Shown: positions 7,820-15,115 of the stretch, piece by piece | How positions within the stretch are numbered: position 1 is the stretch's first letter | Layout: each line of letters opens with the position of its first letter | Assembly: GCA_029560415.1 (NCBI GenBank) | Contig: JAKQKY010000211.1 | Span: forward strand, 1-40,544 | DNA from: Bacteroidota bacterium | Lineage (GTDB): Bacteria; Bacteroidota; Bacteroidia; Chitinophagales; Chitinophagaceae | Reading direction: 5' to 3' | Length of the DNA stretch: 40,544 nt | The notes under the pieces: model-generated | The model's input: the letters and a program-made list of their open reading frames with translations, nothing else | Databases searched by the model: none | Told to the model about the DNA's origin: nothing | Made by a program: the position numbers and the translations under genes

Positions 7820-10303
7820 TTAATTGGTATCCACATCAGTAATGACGTTCACTGATTTAAATGGCTTTTCCTGCAACAGCAAGTTAATGTGATTACGGAT
7901 AACTTTCTTATACGTCAGGCTCATGCCCGGTTCCTTGGGAAGTTTTATGAGTATTTCCGCCAGGTATTCATTGCGCAGGCGGCCAACAACTGGCGTAGCC
8001 GGACCAACTACATAATCCTTCAGATCCTGGCGGATAAGATTCGCCAGTTTATGAGCAGCAGCATCCACGTTATCTTTTACCTTATGCTTCAACGTTATTA
8101 AAATGACCCTGCTGAAAGGAGGATAAAAGAAAGCCTTCCTGTTCTCTATTTCATAATCAAAGAATTTTTGATAGTCGTGCTGCTGTACCATCGCAATCAC
8201 CGGATGATTTACATTTACGGCTTGAATGATTACTCGGCCACGGGCATGCTTACGACCTGCCCTTCCACTTACCTGTTCCATCAGTTGAAAGGCCCGTTCA
8301 TTCACCCTGAAATCGGCGAAGCTTAGTAAGCCATCGGCATCCAGGATACCCACCAGGTTTACGTGGTCAAAATCCAGGCCCTTTACCACCATCTGCGTAC
8401 CTACCAGGATATCGAGCCGTTGCTGTTCAAATAATTGAATGAGCTGATCATGTGCTGTTTTACCGCGGACACTGTCCACATCCATGCGGGCAATTTTGTA
8501 TTTAGAAAAATCTGCTTCCAGTTGCTCTTCGATCTTTTCGGTACCAAAATTCTTCTCGAGCCAGGCCTGGCTTCCGCAGGCCGGACAAACTACCAGTTTC
8601 GGATAGGTGCTTCCGCAATAGTGGCAATGCAGTTTATTGCTGAACTTATGCAAGGTGAGCGATACATCGCAATGGGTACATTGGGGAATGAAGCCGCAGG
8701 TGCCGCAGATGAGATAAGGATTGTACCCTCTCCTGTTCTGGAACAGGATGACCTGTTTGCCTTCGTCAAGTGTTTTTTGAATGGCATCTTTTAGTTGCGG
8801 GCTGATCATCACTTTACCTTTTTGCACCACCTGCCGGGTATTTACAATCTCGATCTCCGGCAATAGAATGCCGCCGAAACGTTCGTCTAATTTTACCAGA
8901 CCATATTTACCAAGTTTCGCATTGTGATAAGATTCCAGCGAAGGTGTTGCACTTCCCAACAAAACTTTAGCATTGAATAAAGATGCATAGAAAATGGCGG
9001 CATCCCGTGCATTGTACCTGGGAGCCGGATCCTGCTGCTTGTAGGAGGCATCGTGCTCTTCATCTACTACCACCAGCCCCAGGTTGTCGAATGGCAGGAA
9101 GAGGGCGCTACGGGCTCCCAGGATGATGCTCACTTCGCCCGACTTCACCTTATTCCATAATTCTATCCGTTCCTGGTCGTTGAACTTAGAATGGTAGATG
9201 GCAATATGGCCCCCGAAATGATGACTTAATCTTCGTATGATCTGTGCCGTTAGCGCAATTTCCGGTAAGAGATATAAGACCTGGTTGCCTGAACGCAATT
9301 GTTCTTCAATTAGGGTAATATACAACTGTGTTTTACCACTCCCGGTGACGCCATGCAAAAGACAAACATTCTTCGTTGTAAAAGCATTTCTCAGTTCAGC
9401 AAGACTTTGTTGCTGGCTGGCGCTCAGTTCAAAATCGATCTGTATATTTTTTGGCAATGTATGAATGCGACCGATGCTCCTGCTTTCGACCTGCAGGATC
9501 TGTTTATCGGACAAACCTTTCAATTGAGCTGCGGTGGCACCTGATTTTTTTAATAACGCCGATTGAGTTACTTCGCCCACCGTTTGATCGAGGTGAAGAA
9601 AGGCCAGCAACAATTCCATCTGCTTTGGCGCTCCCTTCCAATCATTTAACAGGGTTGATAAAGATTCTTCATTATTGAAAGCAGGATTGAGCAGCACATA
9701 TTTTTCTTTCTTTGCTTTGTATCGCTCATTAAGTTTTTCCCAGGCAAAACAAACCTGTTTATCGATTAGTTTTTTAATGACTGGGTATACATGGGTAGAA
9801 TCGAGCAATTGCTGCACTTCTATGAGCTGAAGTTGCTTCCTGATCAGCAATGCTTCTGCTACAATAAATTCTTCATCAGATAGCCCTGTGAAATCTTCCC
9901 CGATGGTTTCATTATAAATAAGGATGGTTTCACTGCTGAGTTTGAAATTGGCAGGCAGTGCTGCAGCCATCACTTCTCCTTCGGAACACATATAATACTG
10001 GCTCATCCATTCCCAAAGCTTCAATTGCTGTGGAAAAAGGATTGGATTGTCGTCGAGAATATTTAACAGCGGCTTGGTTTTGTAAGCAGGTTCATTTGTG
10101 CTTACCGACCTGATGATGCCGGCATACTTTTTATTCTTTCCAAAAATCACCTCGGCCCTGCTGCCCGGTACCGACTGTTTGAGTAAATGTAACGGTATCG
10201 AATAGGTGTACACCGTTGGGAGTGCCAATGGCAATATGATCTCGGCCCAATGGCCTGATTGTTCTGAAGTAAAATTTAATTCGGGTTCTTCCTGCATGTT
10301 CAC
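7820..10303 (-). CDS. priA: Primosomal replication helicase PriA
   Basis: 827 residues. PriA binds stalled or repaired forks and reloads the replicative helicase. The N-terminal 3'-DNA-binding domain covers about 1-110. The helicase core starts near 295 with Walker A GVTGSGKT (318-325) and Walker B DEEH (about 415). Between the two helicase lobes is the zinc module, with eight cysteines in four CxxC pairs (from CGTCG through CPACG). The ORF opens with GTG at 10303, whose bases overlap the plsC stop in a GTGA arrangement; an ATG two codons later (10297) is an equally good start. The overlap with plsC indicates translational coupling. Confidence 0.96.
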   Translation of the reverse strand: MNMQEEPELNFTSEQSGHWAEIILPLALPTVYTYSIPLHLLKQSVPGSRAEVIFGKNKKYAGIIRSVSTNEPAYKTKPLLNILDDNPILFPQQLKLWEWMSQYYMCSEGEVMAAALPANFKLSSETILIYNETIGEDFTGLSDEEFIVAEALLIRKQLQLIEVQQLLDSTHVYPVIKKLIDKQVCFAWEKLNERYKAKKEKYVLLNPAFNNEESLSTLLNDWKGAPKQMELLLAFLHLDQTVGEVTQSALLKKSGATAAQLKGLSDKQILQVESRSIGRIHTLPKNIQIDFELSASQQQSLAELRNAFTTKNVCLLHGVTGSGKTQLYITLIEEQLRSGNQVLYLLPEIALTAQIIRRLSHHFGGHIAIYHSKFNDQERIELWNKVKSGEVSIILGARSALFLPFDNLGLVVVDEEHDASYKQQDPAPRYNARDAAIFYASLFNAKVLLGSATPSLESYHNAKLGKYGLVKLDERFGGILLPEIEIVNTRQVVQKGKVMISPQLKDAIQKTLDEGKQVILFQNRRGYNPYLICGTCGFIPQCTHCDVSLTLHKFSNKLHCHYCGSTYPKLVVCPACGSQAWLEKNFGTEKIEEQLEADFSKYKIARMDVDSVRGKTAHDQLIQLFEQQRLDILVGTQMVVKGLDFDHVNLVGILDADGLLSFADFRVNERAFQLMEQVSGRAGRKHARGRVIIQAVNVNHPVIAMVQQHDYQKFFDYEIENRKAFFYPPFSRVILITLKHKVKDNVDAAAHKLANLIRQDLKDYVVGPATPVVGRLRNEYLAEILIKLPKEPGMSLTYKKVIRNHINLLLQEKPFKSVNVITDVDTN

Positions 10304-11052
10304 GCTTTTATCCAGCTTGCCTGGTACCGGATGAGGCCGGCTTCCATGATATCATACACTTTTTGTTTAAGCGCCGTCATATCATCGCCGGGTAAAATCT
10401 CCGGCAAAAATACAGCCCTTGACCTTCCCGGGTTCATAGAAAAAACACTGTTGTAATGCAGCCGGTTGTAGCCATCCAGGAACAAAACCGGCTGAATCGG
10501 CGTATTGGTTTCAACGGCTATCTTAAAAGCCCCATTATAGAATTCCTTCAAAGGTTTATGGGTCATATTGAACGTGCCTTCCGGCGCAATAACCACGGAA
10601 ATATTTTTAGACAATACTTTTTTCAATTCATTCACACTTTGTACCCGGCCTGCATCGCTTTCACGATTCACCATCACGGCAGCCTTCCGATAAATAAACC
10701 CGAATACAGGAATATTGGCCATTTCGGCCTTACCCAACACCCTGATCGGCTTTTTCCGAAAAGCCTTCAGCATCATCGGGATATCAATATAAGAGAGGTG
10801 GTTAAACACATAGATCACCGCATGATCTCCGGCAACGGGAGCTTCGTAGATATTTTTATGAGGCATGCCCCAACAGAACATGGCACAGTCGGACCATATC
10901 CTACAAATAGTATAGATCATATTGCCTCCCCTTACTTTACCAAAGAACGTGGCGATCACCACGAAAGGGAACAGCAGGAACATCAACGCAATGAATATCA
11001 CAAATGCGTACACACTAAAAATTGCCCTGCAGATTTTTCTGATTATTTCCAT
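10300..11052 (-). CDS. plsC: 1-acyl-sn-glycerol-3-phosphate acyltransferase (PlsC family)
   Basis: 250 residues with one long N-terminal hydrophobic segment (about 12-38) anchoring it in the inner membrane. The acyltransferase motifs are in order: H85-LSYI-D90 (HX4D), a glycerophosphate-binding region near VFGFIYRKAAVMVNR, and APEGT with E158-G159-T160. It makes phosphatidic acid from lysophosphatidic acid. The family includes related acyltransferases of ornithine lipids and other lipids, so the acceptor is inferred. It is first in the minus-strand operon with priA and murB. A -7-like CGAATATA on the plus strand (TATATTCG on minus) lies at 11062-11069. Confidence 0.88.
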   Translation of the reverse strand: MEIIRKICRAIFSVYAFVIFIALMFLLFPFVVIATFFGKVRGGNMIYTICRIWSDCAMFCWGMPHKNIYEAPVAGDHAVIYVFNHLSYIDIPMMLKAFRKKPIRVLGKAEMANIPVFGFIYRKAAVMVNRESDAGRVQSVNELKKVLSKNISVVIAPEGTFNMTHKPLKEFYNGAFKIAVETNTPIQPVLFLDGYNRLHYNSVFSMNPGRSRAVFLPEILPGDDMTALKQKVYDIMEAGLIRYQASWIKA

Positions 11053-11180
11053 TACCGGTCACGAATATAAGAATAAGATACAGATGCCGGGTCTTTTGAA
11101 AACTGTTTATGGAGGATGCGATTCGAGGTAATAAATTACCAGGATTGATTTTTGACATTCGACCTTGATGAGTTAAGCAT

Positions 11181-11188
11181 TACATTTG
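11181..11188 (+). promoter_or_regulatory. Bacteroidota -7 element for the EEP-family gene
   Basis: TACATTTG matches TAnnTTTG exactly and ends 18 bp before the ATG at 11207. A TTG at 11186 is in frame but lies inside this box, which supports the later start. Confidence 0.55.
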
Positions 11189-11206
11189 ATACATAAAACG
11201 AATTCC

Positions 11207-12058
11207 ATGAAATGGATCATCATAATCATGCTAAATATGACTATCCTGGGCACATCAGCGCAGGAATCACTGAATGTTATGACGTTTAACATCAGGCTCA
11301 ACCTGGAAAGCGATAGTGGCAATGCGTGGAGGTTCCGTAAAGACAAAGTTGCCTCACAGATTTTATTTCATGATGCCCATCTGGTGGGTGTGCAGGAAGC
11401 ATTGCCTGCACAAATGAACGACCTGGCGCAATTACTCAAAGGACATAGATGGATTGGAGTGGGAAGAGAAGATGGAAAACAGGGCGGTGAATATTCTGCC
11501 ATTTTTTTTGATAGCAGCAGGCTCAATTTACTTGCATCGGAAACATTCTGGCTATCCGAAACACCAACTGTGGCAGGAAGCAAAGGTTGGGATGCCGCAT
11601 TGCCCCGCATCGTGACCTGGGCAAAATTCAAGGACATTAAAACTGGTAAGGTCTTTTTTCATTTCAATACCCATTTCGATCATATGGGCAAAGAGGCCCG
11701 TAAACAGAGTTCATTGCTTATCCTGAAACAAGTATCTCAATTAGCAGGCAAATTGCCAGTGTTGGTTACCGGCGATTTTAATGCCGATCCAACGGATGAA
11801 CCCATACAGGTGATCCTTGATAACAAGAACCCGATGCATCTCACAGATGCAGAAGCCGTTTCACAAACACCGCATTATGGACCTAACGCCTCATTCAACG
11901 GCTGGAAGATCCATGAAGACAATCTAAAGGAACATATTGACTATATATTCTTCCATGGCCCAGTTACCGTATTAAAGCATGCTACCCTGGCCCAGTTATG
12001 GGGAACCCGGTTTTCATCGGATCATTTCCCGGTGATGGCAACAGTGGTGGTGGAGTGA
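11207..12058 (+). CDS. Secreted endonuclease/exonuclease/phosphatase (EEP) family protein
   Basis: 283 residues from ATG 11207. A signal peptide (MKWIIIIMLNMTILGTSAQ) is cut near the Ala-Gln at 18-19. The EEP fold has its metal and catalytic residues: LNVMTFNIRL near the start, VGVQEA with the metal Glu, HFNTHFDH with His and Asp, TGDFNADP, and DYIFF followed by SSDHFPV with the C-terminal catalytic His. Proteins like this in Bacteroidota hydrolyse phosphodiesters or phosphomonoesters outside the cytoplasm, for example nucleic acids, sphingomyelin or phosphatidylinositol. The substrate cannot be chosen from sequence. It is divergent from plsC and followed by a repeat-filled gap. Confidence 0.85.
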   Translation: MKWIIIIMLNMTILGTSAQESLNVMTFNIRLNLESDSGNAWRFRKDKVASQILFHDAHLVGVQEALPAQMNDLAQLLKGHRWIGVGREDGKQGGEYSAIFFDSSRLNLLASETFWLSETPTVAGSKGWDAALPRIVTWAKFKDIKTGKVFFHFNTHFDHMGKEARKQSSLLILKQVSQLAGKLPVLVTGDFNADPTDEPIQVILDNKNPMHLTDAEAVSQTPHYGPNASFNGWKIHEDNLKEHIDYIFFHGPVTVLKHATLAQLWGTRFSSDHFPVMATVVVE

Positions 12059-12063
12059 GGGTC

Positions 12064-12177
12064 GTTCAAGACGTTCAGAACGTTCGGGACGTTCAAGACG
12101 TTCGGGAGGTTCAAGACGTTTGGAACGTTTAGGAGTTTTAAGTCGTTTAAGGGTTGAAAAGTTTAAGGGTTTAAGGG
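12064..12177 (+). repeat. Degenerate 9-bp tandem array, unit GTTCRRGAC (composite element copy 1)
   Basis: Ten consecutive 9-mers occupy 12064-12153: GTTCAAGAC, GTTCAGAAC, GTTCGGGAC, GTTCAAGAC, GTTCGGGAG, GTTCAAGAC, GTTTGGAAC, GTTTAGGAG, TTTTAAGTC, GTTTAAGGG. Shorter TTTAAGGG-like units follow. The array starts 5 bp after the stop of the EEP gene. The last 27 bp match 31014-31040 with one difference, so the two loci share ancestry. Confidence 0.88.
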
Positions 12178-12205
12178 ATGATTTTCAACCTTTTACTTCA
12201 ACCAT

Positions 12206-12303
12206 CTTGTATCTTGTATCCTGTATCCATCATCTTGCATCCAGTATCTTGTATCCCGTATCCTGCATCCCCTATCCAGCATCCAGAATCAAGTATCCAG
12301 CAT
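12206..12303 (+). repeat. Degenerate 7-bp tandem array, unit CNNGYAT (composite element copy 1)
   Basis: Fourteen in-register heptamers, for example CTTGTAT, CCTGTAT, CTTGCAT, CCAGTAT, CCCGTAT, CCAGCAT, CAAGTAT. Position 1 is always C and positions 6-7 are always AT, while positions 2-3 vary freely. With the 9-mer array it fills the 345-bp gap between the EEP gene and rplU; the remainder is an A/T-rich rplU promoter region. Confidence 0.9.
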
Positions 12304-12373
12304 CGACCTCCCCCTTCTTTTCCACATATTCTAAAAAAAGAATAAAAAACTGCTCAAAATCTGTTAAAACCCT

Positions 12374-12381
12374 TACCTTTG
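12374..12381 (+). promoter_or_regulatory. -7 element of the rplU-rpmA operon
   Basis: TACCTTTG fits TAnnTTTG and lies 22 bp before the rplU ATG (12404). The 9-mer/7-mer composite ends 70 bp upstream of it, so the element sits next to, but not inside, the ribosomal-protein promoter. Confidence 0.55.
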
Positions 12382-12403
12382 CCGTCCTAAATTTGGGTAT
12401 GTT

Positions 12404-12709
12404 ATGTTAGCAGTAGTTAAAATCGCAGGTCAGCAATTTAAAGTAAAAGCCGGAGACAGCTTGTACGTTCCTCACATCGAGGGCAAAGCAGGAGATTCAG
12501 TAGAATTTTCTGATGTATTGATCACACATAGCGGCGATAATGTCGTAAGTGGATCAGATGTAAAAGCAGTTGTAAAAGCCGAAATTATCAGCGACCTTAT
12601 TAAAGGTGATAAAGTAATCGCTTTTAAAATGAAAAGAAGAAAAGGTTTCCGTAAAAAGCACGGTCACCGTACGCAGTATACTCACATTAAAGTAACTGCA
12701 ATTGCATAG
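12404..12709 (+). CDS. rplU: 50S ribosomal protein L21
   Basis: 101 residues, normal for L21. It has the typical opening (VVKIAGQQFKVKAGD), the central beta-rich part and the conserved basic C-terminal segment (FKMKRRKGFRKKHGHRTQYT) that contacts 23S rRNA. It is followed by rpmA with a 50-bp spacer, the standard bacterial order. The upstream neighbourhood is unusual because the composite tandem repeat lies between the preceding gene and the promoter. Confidence 0.98.
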   Translation: MLAVVKIAGQQFKVKAGDSLYVPHIEGKAGDSVEFSDVLITHSGDNVVSGSDVKAVVKAEIISDLIKGDKVIAFKMKRRKGFRKKHGHRTQYTHIKVTAIA

Positions 12710-12711
12710 TT

Positions 12712-12751
12712 AATTTTGAATGACAACATTCGAAATTTAAAATTCAAAATT
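12712..12751 (+). promoter_or_regulatory. Inverted repeat in the rplU-rpmA spacer
   Basis: AATTTTGAAT (12712-12721) pairs with ATTCAAAATT (12742-12751), and a T-run follows, just before the rpmA start at 12760. It could be a weak attenuator or an mRNA-stability element that sets the L21/L27 ratio. The stem is A/T-rich, so the effect may be small. Confidence 0.4.
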
Positions 12752-12759
12752 TTTTAGAC

Positions 12760-13026
12760 ATGGCACACAAAAAAGGTGAAGGCTCGGTAAAAAACGGTCG
12801 TGATTCACAAAGTAAAAGATTAGGCGTGAAAATTTTTGGAGGGCAGTCTGCCATCGCCGGAAATATAATCGTTCGTCAACGCGGAACAACCTATCATCCT
12901 GGTAAAAATGTTTCCTTAGGAAGAGATTTTACCATCTTCGCATTAACAGATGGTGTGGTTGAATTCAGAAAAACAAAGGGTGATAAAACTTTTGTTTCGG
13001 TAGCTGCTATCGAGGCCACCGCATAA
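12760..13026 (+). CDS. rpmA: 50S ribosomal protein L27
   Basis: 88 residues, full length. It starts directly with MAHKKGEGS, without the cleavable N-terminal extension known from Firmicutes, so the mature tail would reach the peptidyl-transferase centre without processing. The core [23 protein letters not shown] and FALTDG stretches are typical. It is co-transcribed with rplU. Confidence 0.98.
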   Translation: MAHKKGEGSVKNGRDSQSKRLGVKIFGGQSAIAGNIIVRQRGTTYHPGKNVSLGRDFTIFALTDGVVEFRKTKGDKTFVSVAAIEATA

Positions 13027-13042
13027 TTTTTTTGATATTTTT

Positions 13043-13073
13043 TTTGGTAGTTTCAAAATAGTATTTATTTTTA
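13043..13073 (+). promoter_or_regulatory. Promoter of the Lys/Ala histone-like gene
   Basis: TTTG at 13043-13046 (-33) is followed after 19 bp by TATTTTTA at 13066-13073, one base off TAnnTTTG. The spacing fits the 19-21 bp of Bacteroidota promoters. The gene starts 34 bp downstream. Confidence 0.5.
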
Positions 13074-13107
13074 AGGTATTATTTACTAACCAATTAAATT
13101 CAAAAAA

Positions 13108-13239
13108 ATGGCAACAAAGAAAAAAGCTGCTCCAAAAAAAGCTGCTGCAAAAAAAGCTGCTCCTAAAAAAGCCGCTGCAAAGAAAGCCGCTCCTAAAAAA
13201 GCTGCTCCTGCAAAAAAAGCTGCTGCTAAAAAGAAGTAA
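13108..13239 (+). CDS. Lys/Ala/Pro-rich histone H1-like small protein
   Basis: 43 codons from ATG 13108 to TAA 13237-13239. The composition is essentially Lys, Ala and Pro, arranged as a roughly 10-residue period KKAAPKKAAA after the leader MATKK. It resembles the C-terminal tail of eukaryotic histone H1 and bacterial H1-like proteins such as HctB-type tails, which bind DNA through charge and lack a fixed fold. Support for a real gene comes from the plausible promoter upstream, a strong terminator 30 bp after the stop, an A-rich leader, and synonymous variation among codons (GCT/GCC/GCA, AAA/AAG). It probably helps compact DNA, or could bind RNA given its place behind ribosomal genes. Confidence 0.8.
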   Translation: MATKKKAAPKKAAAKKAAPKKAAAKKAAPKKAAPAKKAAAKKK

Positions 13240-13269
13240 GCTTTGCTTAATAAAAGAGCAAAAAATAGT

Positions 13270-13299
13270 AAGTCCTGGTTTTTACCGGGACTTTTTTTA
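13270..13299 (+). terminator. Rho-independent terminator after the histone-like gene
   Basis: AAGTCCTGG (13270-13278) pairs with CCGGGACTT (13285-13293) with one T-G wobble, a 6-nt loop and a run of Ts to 13298. It ends the small Lys/Ala gene's transcript. Confidence 0.88.
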
Positions 13300-13435
13300 T
13301 GCCCTAAAACCAGCTACTGGCAAGCTTTTCAGCTCATCCGTATTTTTTCTCCTCTACAATCCGGATTTCCATCTTCAAAAAAAATGTTTTCAGGTTGCTT
13401 TAAAATAATCCGGATCGATTGATTAATTTTATTGC

Positions 13436-15115
13436 ATGGACAATTATCAAATCGCCGATTCTTTTTCATTGCTTTCGAAGTTGATGGACATTCATGGTGA
13501 AAATAGTTTTAAATCAAAATCGTATGCATCAGCTGCATTTGCGATTGAAAAGTTATCGGTTCAACTCGCCGATCTGCCCTCAGAAAAAGTTGCTTCGCTA
13601 AAAGGCATCGGGACGTCTTCGGCCCAAAAAATTGCAGAATTACTCCAAACCGGCCATTTAAAGGCTCTCGATGAAATTATTTTAACAACGCCTCCAGGGG
13701 TCATAGAAATGCTCAATATTAAAGGAATCGGGCCGAAAAAAATTTCTACCATCTGGAAAGAAATGGAGATTGAAAGCATCGGTGAATTATTATACGCTTG
13801 TAAAGAAAACAGGTTAAAACTTTACAAAGGCTTTGGTGAAAAAACACAACAACAGGTGATCGATACCATTGAATTTTATTTCAAAAACAAGGGCAGTCAT
13901 CTCTATGCACAGGTAGCGCTCATCGCTCCTCAAATTGAAAGTTTTTTACAGAAAATATTTCCCGAATGCCGCATCGCCATAACCGGAGATTATAAGCGTC
14001 AACTTGAATCAATGGAAGAACTTGCATTCGTTATAGAAACAACACAGGATCACCTAGAGAAAAGTATGCTGGAAGTAGAAGGATTTACGCTAACAGAAAA
14101 ATCGGCAAGCAGTTTCAGCTACCAAACCAGCGTGGGCGTTTCTGTACGCATCTACCCTTCTACTCCATCTCAATTTATACATACACTTATCAAAACATCT
14201 TCCTCTGAATCGTTCATAAACGACCTGCAACTGGTGAATAATTTCCCCCTGGATGAAGCAGGTTCCGAAGAACAATATTTTGAAAAAGCCAAATTGCCCT
14301 TTGTCCCGGCCTATGTAAGGGATTCATTCAATATTCTTTCACAAGCGGTTGACGGGCAATTACCTGCCGTAATTCAACCCGGCGATATCAGGGGTATCAT
14401 CCATTGTCATAGCAACTGGAGCGATGGCAACAATACCATTGAGGAAATGGCACAGGCCGCCATAGCGCTTGGACTGGAATATCTCGTGATCAGCGATCAT
14501 AGTAAAACGGCGTTTTATGCTAATGGACTTTCGGAAGAAAAAATACAACAGCAACACCAGTATATTGATGAGTTGAACGCTAAACTCGCTCCTTTCCGCA
14601 TTTTTAAAAGCATTGAATCGGATATTCTCAACGACGGGAGCCTGGATTATTCGAACCAGGTGTTGTCAACATTCGACTTAGTGATCGCATCGGTACACAG
14701 CAATTTGAAGATGACAGAAGAAAAGGCCATGATGCGACTGATGAATGCAATTGAGAATCCATATACTACCATACTTGGCCATATGACCGGCCGTTTATTG
14801 CTGAGCAGGCCGGGTTACCCGGTAGATCATCAGAAGATCATTGATGCATGTGCAGCAAACCAGGTGGTGATCGAGCTGAATGCACATCCCAACAGGCTCG
14901 ATATCGACTGGAGACATATCAGCCATGCGCTCAATAAAAATGTACTCATCTCTATAGATCCTGATTCGCATCATGTAGATGGACTAACCGATACCCGGTA
15001 TGGCGTGCTGGTGGCACAAAAAGCTATGTTGACGAAAGAAAAAAATCTCAGTAGTTTCCCGCTTGAAGCATTTGAACGCTATATTCAAAACAGGAAAGCT
15101 GCGAAAAATATTTAA
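13436..15115 (+). CDS. polX: PolX-family HhH/PHP protein with degenerate polymerase site
   Basis: 559 residues with the PolX order: an N-terminal 8-kDa-like/helix-hairpin-helix region (KGIGT at 56-60, KGIGP at 96-100, KGFGEK at 131-136), a nucleotidyltransferase-like middle (about 150-300) and a C-terminal PHP phosphoesterase domain (320-555). The PHP metal ligands are present: HCHSNWSDG (H323, H325, D330), SDHS (D354, H355), and later Glu, His and Asp-rich stretches ending in IDPDSHH. In the middle domain the usual Gly-Ser and Asp-x-Asp palm motif is replaced by GDYKRQ...MEELAF (184-198), and the third Asp region reads SVRIYPS. The polymerase activity is therefore probably lost, leaving a PHP 3'-5' exonuclease or AP-processing enzyme for base-excision repair. 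Its stop codon overlaps that of the convergent kinase. Confidence 0.85.
   Translation: MDNYQIADSFSLLSKLMDIHGENSFKSKSYASAAFAIEKLSVQLADLPSEKVASLKGIGTSSAQKIAELLQTGHLKALDEIILTTPPGVIEMLNIKGIGPKKISTIWKEMEIESIGELLYACKENRLKLYKGFGEKTQQQVIDTIEFYFKNKGSHLYAQVALIAPQIESFLQKIFPECRIAITGDYKRQLESMEELAFVIETTQDHLEKSMLEVEGFTLTEKSASSFSYQTSVGVSVRIYPSTPSQFIHTLIKTSSSESFINDLQLVNNFPLDEAGSEEQYFEKAKLPFVPAYVRDSFNILSQAVDGQLPAVIQPGDIRGIIHCHSNWSDGNNTIEEMAQAAIALGLEYLVISDHSKTAFYANGLSEEKIQQQHQYIDELNAKLAPFRIFKSIESDILNDGSLDYSNQVLSTFDLVIASVHSNLKMTEEKAMMRLMNAIENPYTTILGHMTGRLLLSRPGYPVDHQKIIDACAANQVVIELNAHPNRLDIDWRHISHALNKNVLISIDPDSHHVDGLTDTRYGVLVAQKAMLTKEKNLSSFPLEAFERYIQNRKAAKNI

Noticed and set aside
10456-11070. 204-residue plus-strand frame
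   Set aside because: It lies exactly opposite plsC, has an odd His/Arg-rich composition and no motif; it is an antisense shadow.
12059-12403. Insertion sequence or MITE explaining the composite repeat
   Set aside because: No terminal inverted repeats, no target duplication and no transposase remnant can be seen at either copy, so I report it only as a dispersed repeat.
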